Shown here: positions 39,411 to 50,300 of the stretch, piece after piece
How positions within the stretch are numbered: position 1 is the first letter of the stretch
Layout: each line of letters begins with the position of its first letter
From: a virus
Direction: 5' to 3' (one strand)
DNA length: 64,000 nucleotides
Virus record (IMG/VR): IMGVR_UViG_3300010885_025649
Span: 124,001 to 188,000 of that record
The notes under the pieces: model-generated
The model's input: the letters and a program-made list of their open reading frames with translations, nothing else
What the model was told of the DNA's origin: nothing
Database searches by the model: none
Translations under genes and position numbers: made by a program

Positions 39411-39803
39411 TTAGGTGATAAGAAAATAACTATCACCATACTCGGCAAAGCCGAGTGAATCAAGAAATTTGCAGCGGACACTGTGATGGCCATCACCATC
39501 ACAGGGAAACGCGCAAACAATGGTGTTTGCGGGGAGACCCGCGATGTGTGCTTTTACAGCACGGTACGCGGTACGGACCGCGCTTGTTGGGACGACGCTG
39601 TGGTTAGCAGCATTGTAACCAACGGAGCCATTAACATCTGCATCGAGGACGATGCAGCTGACGTAATCATCACCGAAGAAGTCTTCGGTGACGAAGAAGT
39701 TGACGCTAAGCGCGCCAACGGTGATATCAGCATTGAAGCTGACATCAACAGGAGTATTAGATACTCCTGCTTTGAGATTAGTAAGTTGGCGAATGGTATT
39801 CAT
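39411..39803 (-). CDS. Acetyltransferase-like protein, 130 aa (paralogue of 38774)
   Basis: Begins MNTIRQLTNLKAGVSNTP. The C-terminal half matches the 112-aa neighbour and looks like the end of a GNAT fold (DSLGFAEYGDSYFLIT). The first half is Val/Asp-rich strands. Not a classic catalytic GNAT. Confidence 0.62.
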   Translation of the reverse strand: MNTIRQLTNLKAGVSNTPVDVSFNADITVGALSVNFFVTEDFFGDDYVSCIVLDADVNGSVGYNAANHSVVPTSAVRTAYRAVKAHIAGLPANTIVCAFPCDGDGHHSVRCKFLDSLGFAEYGDSYFLIT

Positions 39804-39869
39804 TCCCCCCCTCCTTCTGTTACCCAGATTAGGTAACTCAAATAAAAAGTCGGAGGATACAGAAAGAAA

Positions 39870-39907
39870 GTCGTTAACTCCTAGGGAAACTAGGATAAGT
39901 TAACGAC
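39870..39907. terminator. GTCG...CGAC hairpin
   Basis: Same sequence as the 31407 hairpin, GTCGTTAACT-CCTAG through GTTAACGAC, between the 130-aa and 40-aa genes. Confidence 0.65.
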
Positions 39908-39914
39908 TAGTCAC

Positions 39915-40037
39915 TTAAGGGCAGCGATAAACGATGCAGATGGCTGCATCGAGAGTAGCCAAATACAGGGCTAATCCAACGTTGACAAGAATCGCGGCGA
40001 GGGCCGCGATTAAAATATCCAATGCGTATTTGCGCAT
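39915..40037 (-). CDS. Small membrane protein, 40 aa
   Basis: MRKYALDILIAALAAILVNV runs into one or two hydrophobic helices and ends CIVYRCP. AAGGAGACACC precedes the ATG. Confidence 0.6.
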   Translation of the reverse strand: MRKYALDILIAALAAILVNVGLALYLATLDAAICIVYRCP

Positions 40038-40099
40038 GGTGTCTCCTTGTTACCCAGATTAGGTAACTCAAATAAAAAGTCGGTATATACAGAAAAGAA

Positions 40100-40123
40100 G
40101 TCGGTAACCAAGGGGTTACCGAC
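40100..40123. terminator. GTCGGTAACC hairpin
   Basis: GTCGGTAACC-aagg-GGTTACCGAC, a perfect 10-bp stem downstream of the 68-aa gene. Confidence 0.6.
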
Positions 40124-40130
40124 TATGAGA

Positions 40131-40337
40131 TTAGAATCCAAGGGCGCTAAGGCCATCTTGGATTGTCTTGAGTCTAGTTGGGGTGGTACGATACCCCCCT
40201 GCTAGACAGACAAGATGAAAATATAAATCTGGGTTTTTTGTACAAAACGGATTTGCCGAGTATACGGTATCCACCGAAGGGGTGAACACGGAAACGGAAA
40301 CGGAAACAATCAAAACAAAACGGATTAACTTTGACAT
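40131..40337 (-). CDS. Small secreted protein, 68 aa
   Basis: MSKLIRFVLIVSVSVSVFTP is a signal peptide with a likely cleavage site around residue 28 (TVYSA-N). The mature part has two Cys (C32, C44). AAGGAG precedes the ATG. It is the first gene of the minus-strand cluster, opposite the LOV gene. Confidence 0.65.
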   Translation of the reverse strand: MSKLIRFVLIVSVSVSVFTPSVDTVYSANPFCTKNPDLYFHLVCLAGGYRTTPTRLKTIQDGLSALGF

Positions 40338-40560
40338 TTGAACTCCTTAATAGTGGAGGACAAATAAAGAGTCGAGGCACAGAGGCTCCCAGTGTCAAGG
40401 GTATGAGCTAAAAAATCTAGACGAAAACACATATATGCCGGGGGGGTATAGCAAGTACATATATGGCCTATTCAGAAAATTTCTAATTTTTTGGTGGGAA
40501 GTCGGAATTTCCCGATTCGAATCTGATATGGTTAGAAAGTATACACCGGAGAGTTGCCTT

Positions 40561-41304
40561 ATGCCATTTTTAAATACCCTAATCGGATTCCTATCCGAGA
40601 ATACTAACGGTGGGGTTATTGTAGATGTAACTCAGAAAGATTCACCAATAATCTACGTGAACAAAGCTTTTGAAGAACTTACAGGATATAGCGCTACAGA
40701 AGTAATAGGAAAGAACTGCAGATTTTTACAAGGCGGCGACAAGAATCAAGTCGGCATTCTACAATTAGGATTAGCGATTAACCAAGGAATAGGCTGTAAA
40801 GTATTGCTCCGCAATTATAGAAAAGACGGCTTAATGTTTTGGAATGATTTAGCAATCACGCCAATCAAAGATGACGAAGGAAAGGTAAAATATTATATAG
40901 GAATTCAATCCGATATAAGTGCAAGATTAGAAGGAACAAGAAGTTCTCAGGATACTTTAATCAAGTTCACTAAACTGGACATGGAGTTATTACAGATCCA
41001 AAGAGACATAAGTAATCTATTAAAGATTGTACAGATTGGAAATGGTAACCCGAGTTTAATTCGTAGAGTGGACAAAGTGGAAACAAGATTAGATGACGTG
41101 CAAAAAGATATCTCTGAGTTAAAAGCTTTATATATAAGTGAAAGTGAATCTATCAGAGATACTTTAGGAACAATAGTAGAGAACACGCAGACTAATAAGG
41201 GCACAACCAGTGCAGCAATAATTACAGCAATAGCCACAACAATCATAGGATTACTAACTATTTTTGGTCCTCAATTAGTAACCTTATTACATTTAGTTAA
41301 GTAA
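40561..41304 (+). CDS. LOV-domain protein with coiled coil and C-terminal membrane segment, 247 aa
   Basis: Residues about 15-125 are a LOV (light, oxygen, voltage) domain: NKAFEELTGYSATEVIGKNC with the flavin-binding Cys53 in the photoactive NCRFLQ motif, then LLRNYRKDGLMFWND and the YIGIQSDIS strand. A coiled coil (DMELLQIQRDISNLLKIV through VDKVETRLDDVQKDISELK) follows, and a hydrophobic helix near the end (AIITAIATTIIGLLTIFG). No kinase or DNA-binding output domain is present. The protein could sense blue light at the host membrane and signal by oligomerisation (inference). Start at ATG 40561 with GGAG nine bases upstream; an earlier in-frame ATG at 40435 is less likely. Confidence 0.88.
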   Translation: MPFLNTLIGFLSENTNGGVIVDVTQKDSPIIYVNKAFEELTGYSATEVIGKNCRFLQGGDKNQVGILQLGLAINQGIGCKVLLRNYRKDGLMFWNDLAITPIKDDEGKVKYYIGIQSDISARLEGTRSSQDTLIKFTKLDMELLQIQRDISNLLKIVQIGNGNPSLIRRVDKVETRLDDVQKDISELKALYISESESIRDTLGTIVENTQTNKGTTSAAIITAIATTIIGLLTIFGPQLVTLLHLVK

Positions 41305-41328
41305 CCTTAATACCCGATATTACTTTCC

Positions 41329-44300
41329 TCAAGTAGTCATTACAGACATATCATTCCCGGCCACATCTTGGAAGTGGTATTCATATTCCTGATTATTAAT
41401 AGAACTAAGATAAGAAGTCTGATTTAATTCAGAATCATCATATTCATCAATAGAATCAGTAATAGAGACCTCCGCGATATTAAGAACATCAGACTCTCCA
41501 GCAGAGTTAATAAGCTCAAGCCGATATCTTTCAGCTTGGGCTTGTTCATATTCATTCTCAATAGCTTGAGCAGTCAAGGAAGTAACAGGGGATTCTTCTC
41601 TAGTAGCTGTCCGGACAGCCATAGCCGCAGATAACCCCGCGGCAAGCGCACCAAACGCGGCAGTAATAAGTCCGGATCCCATATTAGCAAGACCACGAGA
41701 AGCAAGTTCTCCAACATTAGTACCTTCTTTCCCTATAAATTTAGCAATAGGTGTTGTAATAACATCAGATAGGATAGTACTACCAACAATATTTCCTGCA
41801 AGACCGAGGGCATAGCCCCCTAAGATTTCATGTCGGGTATCACTATCAGACATATCCCTCATAGATTTAACTGCAGAGGTAATATCCGAGGCCATCATAA
41901 AAGCGGATCTCATAGGAGCGAAAGTATTAGAAGACATAAGGCCATGACCAACAGATCTACCTAATTCAGCAGGATCAGTATTAGACTCTCTACCTAAAGC
42001 GCCACCAACAATAGAAGCACCGATAGTAGTAACTGCCAGCATACCATATCCAAGGAATCCCATAGGAGTATTATTAGACATAGCATTTTTAAAGTTTCTA
42101 ATAAGGCCACTAGGAGGATTAATATGTGCGCGCAGTTCATTAGATTGCGCTAATCTAGTAACCATTTCATTAGCTTCATAAGGATTCATTTGTTTAATAT
42201 TATTATGTAAAGCATTAGAGAGATCCACAAGATTTTGATTATGTTCATTAGAATCTGGTGCTGAAGTAGACTCATAAGCAGCTTGTGCAATAAACATCAT
42301 AGTTTCCTTAGCAGTTTGTCCAGAGATACCTAATCTAGAAGCATCACTAATAGCACGATCAATAATAAGTTTTCTACCTACAATTCGTTTAGCCGTTTCA
42401 TAATCAATTACTTTGCTTTGTGGTCCAGCACTAGTAGAATATTCATGAGTATAACTTGCAGTACTGGGGTCAGTACCAATCATACCCGTAGCTCTAATAT
42501 AAGAAACACCATTAACAATTTTACCAGAACCATTAACATAAATTTCCCCTGGGAAAGCTCTAGGACCATGGCTAGAATATTCAAGAATTTTATCAACAGC
42601 ATCACTAAAAGTCTTAGTCTTCATAGTCTCATCAATAGAGGCTCTAAAGCCAGACATAATTTCTTTAATATTTACATTATGTAATTTACCTCTACCAAGG
42701 ATATCAGTAATAGTAGTACCAGCACCTTCACGGCTAGCAAAGTTTACTGATTCCGTAATAAGGGCTTGACCAATATGTGCAGCGGCCAAAGCCAAATCAC
42801 CAATATCAGCTTTACTTTCAGTAGTTAAAGCTTTCTGAACCCCATACATCTTTTGAATATTAAGTAATCCTTTATGCATAAGTTCATTAACTTTATTACG
42901 GGCATCAGGAACAGAAAGGGGATCAAAGTCAATAGAACCCAATCCAGCTTCACCAAAAGGAGCAATAGTATTACTAGTATTAATACGACTAGCCATAAGT
43001 TCACGCTCATTTAAAGTAGAAGTAACAAACTTAAATAGATCATGATACTGGTGTGCTTGTAGAACTCTATTCATAGTATCTTGAAGATCCTTAGTATAAG
43101 TAACAGTACCAGTAGTATCAGTAGCAAAAGCTCTAAGAGCAGCAATATCAGAATTATTCATTGCCGATCTACCCAGACTATCTTCTGCAAGCGTAACCAA
43201 CCGGGTAATCTTCTCACTACTCCCTCCAGTAACTAATTCTTCATCTAAGGTTTGGAATAAGTTAGCCGCAATTCTACGAATAGTTTGCAGTTTAGTATGA
43301 GGAACTTCTTTAGCAAAGTCATGAGCAATTTCATCACTACTAAGAGATCCCACATGTGCTGCAAGAGCACCATAGCTTAAATTTGTAAGGATTTTATTAG
43401 AGATAGATTCTGTAAGTGGAGTACCGGCATTACCTTGGACAGCAGATATATAATCTGCAACAGGATTAAGAAGCCCAGTAGCTTGAACAGCTTGATCAAG
43501 AGCTGCAGGTTGCAACTTAGTTTTAGTAGGCTTGTCTTCATAAGCATTCTCATACAATTGATTTAATGCAGTATACATTTCGCTAGGAGATACTCCGGTA
43601 GCAGCATTAGGTTTAATACCTTCTCTTCCCAGCATTTGCATTTGATAAGCAATACGAGATACAGACTCAATCGTTCTAGCTTTAGCTTTACCCATACTAT
43701 CCGCTTGTAAAAACTCATGACTAAATATATGAGAAGTAGTATCATAAAGCATACCCATATACTTAGTAGCCACTTGAGCAGTTTGTTGAGTAGCAGCCGC
43801 GGCTATATTTTGAGGCATAATAACAGGGAACATTAGTTTAAGGTAACTATTAACAGTTCCTTCATTAGCAGAATACGCAGCCAAATGTTGGCTTAAGGTT
43901 GGATTACCTTGTATAGTATTAAGTTTATCTTCAACAGAAGCAGATTTAAAAGCTGCGGCGCCTGCCGCTCCAAGTTCTGTTGAGACAACAGTTTCAAACT
44001 CAGCACTATGAAAGTGATCAATAATTTTAGTAGTAGATTCATACTGTGCTCTACCAAACTTATTAAGAAGAATAGAGTCTTCAATTGTTTGGGCATTAAG
44101 TCCAGAAAGAACTCTTGATTGACGTTTGAAGGTAGCTAAGATATTAGTATCAGAGGTAACATTTGCTGTTACTTGTTCATGAAGACTAACAATACGTTTA
44201 TCCTCCATAATTCTTTCAGCAGTTTCTTCAGCAGATGTTGGGCCAAGTACACCATAAAGTGCATCATAAGTACTATGAACCGCATCAACTCCTGAAGTAC

Positions 44301-47300
44301 CATAAGGAATAACAGTAGTATTTACCGCTTGTCCAGCGCTACGTAATCTATTAGTAGAATCTGTTACAGCTTGACTAATATCTGTAGTAGTAGGTGTTCT
44401 ACCCAGGCGTCTACCAATAATAGCATCACGTTCAGCCATTGCTTGTGCGCTACTAGTAAGAGCTTGAATGGTAGCCATATCCCCGTCATAATCCCCTTGC
44501 TGGTAGCCCATAGCAAACTTAGACACGAATATACTATCAGAATTATTCGCGAATCCTAGCTGCACTCCGCGTCTTCCAGCAGCACGATTATTAAGAGTTC
44601 TCAGAGTAATAACCTTCAAAGCGGCGGGGGCAACACCCTGAGGTGCTCCTGCTCTTAGGAACATACTAAAGAATCTATCACTATATGCATCCACCTTAAG
44701 CATACTAAAAGTGTCATTAATAACACCTAATAGATTACGATCATAGCCTTGTTTAGTAGTAGGATCTAAGATACCATAAGATTCCGCATGATGACGAAGA
44801 CTATAGCCATTAAGTTTAATATCATCTAATATAGAACTGCCAGCAGTAGAACCAACCAAAGTACTCTTTAGAGTAGTTTCATCTAAAGTAAAGGGATTTG
44901 TAACAAAAAACTTAGGGTTAGTATAAGTATGAGCTTTAGTTAAAATATCAAACCCACTATCTAAGATTTCTTGATCTGCTCCCCCAGAGTAATAAGATTT
45001 ATTAGATTTAGCTTTAGTAACATAATCATTCACCACACGTAATGCAGGATTAAGTCCCAGAGCAATTTCTCCCAACTTAACCTGATTAGATTCCATAGTA
45101 ACACCAGAACCCCCGGCCGCTCTATGAATAGTGGTAGATAAGTATTGTTGATAAGTATCAGAATCAAGTAGGTTAGAAAGCGCTGTAATATAATTCCTCT
45201 TAGCCTCATTAAGAGATTTCAGGTAAGAATACTCTTCAATAGATAACCCGTAGTTAATAAGCTTTTTACCATTAGCATTACTAACATTCTGACTCATATA
45301 TTGAATCTTAGACATATTAGTATCAGGATCTATTTCCTTTAAGGAAGTCGGCATTTGGTTAAAGACTTTAGTAATCTCTTGTTGACTTAGAACAAGTCTA
45401 TTAATATATTGATCTGCATTATCTCTATTAGGATTTACATTAATAGATAATTGTTTAAGTTGTTCTGCTCCCAGTACAGGAATAAGTTCAAAGTCTAAGA
45501 TAGTAGATTCAATATTTCTATGTACTCTAACTGCATTAGGAATAGCGGCCCCTAATTCAAATGTAGGAATCAGGACAGTACCCTTCTGCCTTGCGGCAAG
45601 TACTTCCTGTCTATATTTATACATATCAGTTTCATTAATTCCACCTGCTGTTCTATCTGCCGCAGAGGTATTAACTAAGGTTTGTATTTTAGTATTTAAA
45701 TCTATTTTATTAGTACTAGATAATACATAACCAACAGCAGATTCTTTAGCTGATCTATACATAGAATCATACAAACTATGAATAGCCATAGCTTGATTTC
45801 TTGTCTCTTCATTTACGACCAAGTGAGTAAGATCTAATCCACCATGCCATTGAGTATCAAAGGCAGGAGCAAATTCAGTTAAGCCTTGACTAAAAGCGCC
45901 GACAAGGAACATTCTCCCAATAGCTTGTTGAGTTAATTGTCTTAAGAGACCTATCTGTGATTGTTCACCGACAAGATCAGCAAAGGGAGTATTAGCAGTA
46001 AAGCCAAGGTGATCTGAATCATTAGCATAGTGTTCATATAAAGAAGCGTACTGACTAAACATATTAGCAGAAGTCTTGCGGCCAAATCTGGTATCATCTG
46101 CTCTAAAGGTATCTTGAGATAAAGTAATCAGATTAAAGTTAGGAATAATCTGTTGTAATCTTTGTAGAGCTGTATTATCTTTTGGTTTAGCCCCGAGCAT
46201 TTGTCCTAATACAGAAGAGACTAAACCATCTAGTTCCTCATTAGCTGGGATTCTACTAGCTCTAACTTGTGTTTTAACCTGAGTATATAAAGAAACAGCT
46301 TCAATCAAGTAATAAGTAAAGTCTAATTTATGAGCTTGTGCTTGTTTTGCAGGAAGGATAAATCCAAACTTCTGACTTTGAGGACTCATTACTTCTGTAT
46401 AAGCCTCTTTAAACAACTGATTAATATATTGTGCAGGATCAGCATGTTGTATAAACTGATATAATTCATTATAGAAACCATGAGGAGACCCCGCAGTATA
46501 ATAACTTTGCATAGCTGCCTTGACTTCAGGAGGTGTTTTATTATAGAAATCAATTTGCTCCTTAGACATTTTATTAACTAAACTTTCAGTAAGCTTTTTA
46601 ACATCCTCAATAACTTCTTGAGTAAGTGTCTGCAAATGTTTAGTAGAACTATGTGTTTGAAGATTTCTTAATTCCATAATCTTCATGAAATCATCTTCAT
46701 TAGTAGCCATTAACGCGCCATATCTAAGTTTAAGGGCACCAGACATTTTAGGTTGTGTCCCATACTTAAACTGTTTAGGAGATACAAGTCTATTAATAAG
46801 AGGGCTAGCTGTTGCCAAAGATCCCTTAAGTTTTGTTCTAAAGTCAGCACCATCATTAACAAAGAGTTTATCTTCATCAAAGACATCATTATTCATCAAG
46901 ACATCTTGAACAGCATTACTAAGTCTAAGGAATCTTCTAGCCCCAATACCTCCATAAATACCATCTAAGGCATTTGCTTGCGTTTCGGCATAAGTTCTAT
47001 TCATACCTGCGGTAGGACCTTTAGTATCAAGCAATCTAGCAGTAGGATTAGTATAAAGTTTAGCTTTAAAAGTGACAGCAGTATTACCAGATTGTTCTGG
47101 ATCCACATTAATCATAACAAACTGCATTTTAGCGCCGGTTCTATTTTCAGCTAAGTTAGGAACTTCAACAGTAAAACCTGCCCCCATACCAACAGATTTC
47201 TGTAGATTAGTAACAGCAACTTTAAATTCATCTTCAGTATAAAAGTTACCCGCAGTAACTAAATCTCTTAGTTTAGTAACTAAGTTATTATGTGTGTTTT

Positions 47301-50300
47301 GATCTGCGGTTGTTTTATAGGGTTGGAATCTGATAGTAAGATCTACTAACCGCACTTGTGTAGTATCTAAAAGATCATAACCTATTTCAGGATTAAGTCC
47401 GGCCTCACCAGTCGTAAGTGCAACCACTTGCAGTGGTTCCCGAGGTCTTTCTATAGCAGCAAGCTGAGCTAATCTTAAAGCATCACTAGCTTCACCATAA
47501 CCCATATGATAAACGGGTTCAGGCAAACCTGTTTCTCTAAACTGATTAGTAGCAGGATTAAACTGCCCATATTGATAAGAGAATCTAGGCGAAGCCAAGT
47601 TCTTAGTTCTTTGTCCTAATTGCCCAATAGATTTATGTGCTGTAAGAACGGCAACCATAGGAATTCTAAAAGGAGTTCCCGCGGCAGTATTACCGGTAAC
47701 ATCATCAAGTTTGTCATAAGCCTGCATTCTAAAAGCAGCTTCCATAGTAAGAATAGAAGCAGCAGGATCTCCAATCTGAGTAATAGCTCCAAGCTTCTTA
47801 GCTTTATATCCTTTAGTTAATTGGCTTTGCATAGACAGAGAATACATAGTCTCTGAAGTACCATCAAGGTTATAAACAACTCCTTCAACTCCTGGAGAAT
47901 CCGGACTAACTGGAGCCACTTTAATAACTTGTTCATTAGTAGTAAATAGATCATCATACATAAAAGGTTGATACTTATTACTATCCCCAAGTTGAGAATA
48001 CCCCATAGTTTTAGTAGGGATAGGAACAGAAGCTTTAGTAAGCATTTTAAAGATAATACGCATCTCTTCGGTATTAAATCTACTCAGATCTTCGTTAGTT
48101 CCGGTAGATTTAATAATTCTATATTTCATCAAGCGCATTTTATCAACAGTATCAGTAAGAGTAAGATCAGGATTATCCAATGCTCTATCATAAGCGCGTA
48201 ATCTTTGTACCAATTGATATTCCGCGATCTGTCCTAAAGCAATAATAGCTTGAGCGGAATTAAGTTTAACAGTTTGATTAGCCCCAAAAGTTCTACCAGC
48301 AATAACACGTTCTTTATCTCCGGTATTAATAAGCATACTTGAGATTAAGGTGTCATATTTCTGCATATAGATATCACCTTTTTCAGTGAACCCAATATCA
48401 TAGTTAAATACATCTTCCCCTGCATATTTAAGTCTAATTCTAAGACCTGATTGCGGTATTCCTGGTAAATGTTCTTGCATAAAGAGTTTAGAATTTAATC
48501 CACCCTTTTGATTAAATTCCATAGTTTGTCTAATAAGCTCACTAGCTTTATTCCAAGAAGCTTTAGTACCAAATGCTTGTCTAGCCGCATTATTAAACTC
48601 CGCAGTACTACTATAAATAGGACTACGACCACTAAGGGTATCTTCTCTAAAGAGTCCAAGTTCTTGTAGTCCTGATTTAAGTTGCCCTAATAATTGTGGA
48701 TCATGTGAGTCTTTATTACCAATAAACAAACCAGTCTCAGTATTACTGCGCAAAGCTCTAGCACTAATATTAGCCGAGGTCATCAATCCATATTGGGCAT
48801 CACCATACTGATTAGTAACCAACATACTAGTTTGGTGTTGAAATCTTTGTGTAGACGAAAATCTAATCTTCCCGGCGGCAACAAGTCTATCAAATTCCCC
48901 GGGGTTAGTAGTATCAAAATATCGTCTAGCTTGTTCTAATCTAACATCCCCCCCAAGTTCTAATGGAGATCCCAGCATTAAAGTAAATCTATCTGTATTT
49001 AAAGCCTTAAGTATCTTAGTACTTATACCCGAAATAGTATTAGAAGATAGATCTAACTGATTAGTTAGTAAGTATCCTCTAGAAGTGCCCTCATCTAAGA
49101 CAGTTTGTAATAATTTATCCAGAGCAAGTTCATTAAGGTTACTACCCGTAGTACCAATAGGCCCTCTAGTATCTATAAGAGCAGTAGTTTGATATTTAGT
49201 AACTGCATCTATAGCATCAGTAACCAATAATTGTTGATACTGGGTACCAAGGCTAGCTCCAGTAAACACAGATTCCACCCCAGCGCTATATTGTCTAATC
49301 TGTTTACCAACCAAAGTACTATCATTAAGCAGATTAGAGCCATGTAAACCAACAAACATTTGGTTAAACTGTGATGGATTAGTATAAGGTTCAGACATTC
49401 TACCAGTAGCACTAGGAGTTAAGTTCTGTTTACCCAACCCAGCAAATGCTATAAGTTGCCCATCCCCATACACAGATATATTCTTTTGGTGTTCAATTCC
49501 GCCACTAGAACCACTACTAAGATCTTCATGGAAAACCCCAGAGGCACGAATCATATCATCAATAGCATTTACATTTCCACTAGTAAACGCATCCAGATAA
49601 GTTCTACCCCCAACAATAGATCTTAAAGCATCACTATTAAGAACAATAGAGCCACCCCTACCTTGTTGTAAGAATGCTAGATTAATATCTAGTTTACCCC
49701 CATATTCAGCATCAGCCAATTGTAATAAGTTCTTAGCCATAGCAAAGACTTCCAAGTTACCTGAGGTAATACTACTAGAAGGTGCTTGCACAGTTAAGTT
49801 AATAGTTAATTTATTAAGGCTATTCTTAACAGTACTTCTAGGATTAAGTAGATAATCTGTAGCTGCGATCAGCATTTGATTAATCTGCCCTTCTTGTTGG
49901 AAGAAGGAGCTAAAGATAGTCGCTTCACTAAAAGCAACAGGACCAATACCCGCAGCAGCAAACACATTAGCAAAGCTAGCTAAAGTAGGAGCACTAAGAA
50001 TACCAGTAGGAGTTTCAGTAACATTTAGTAGAGATCTAAACCCCAAAGGATCCTCATTAAACTTAATACCTTTACGAACACTAGCAATACCCACAGTATC
50101 AAGCAAGAAGTGATTAGCCATAACAACCTGCATAGCACTAGAAGCAATGGCACTCATATTCAAATAGAAGTCATCATTAGCAAGCCTATCTGAGTCAAGA
50201 GTATTAATAGCAACTCCAGACTTAGTATAGAAATTTCTAAGTTCAGAGCTATAACTTTCTACAGGTTTAAAGAATGGTTGTAATGCACGTTTAAGTCTTC

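Noticed and set aside
42418-48201. Several plus-strand frames within the giant gene
   Set aside because: All lie opposite one continuous 3183-codon frame and lack ribosome sites.
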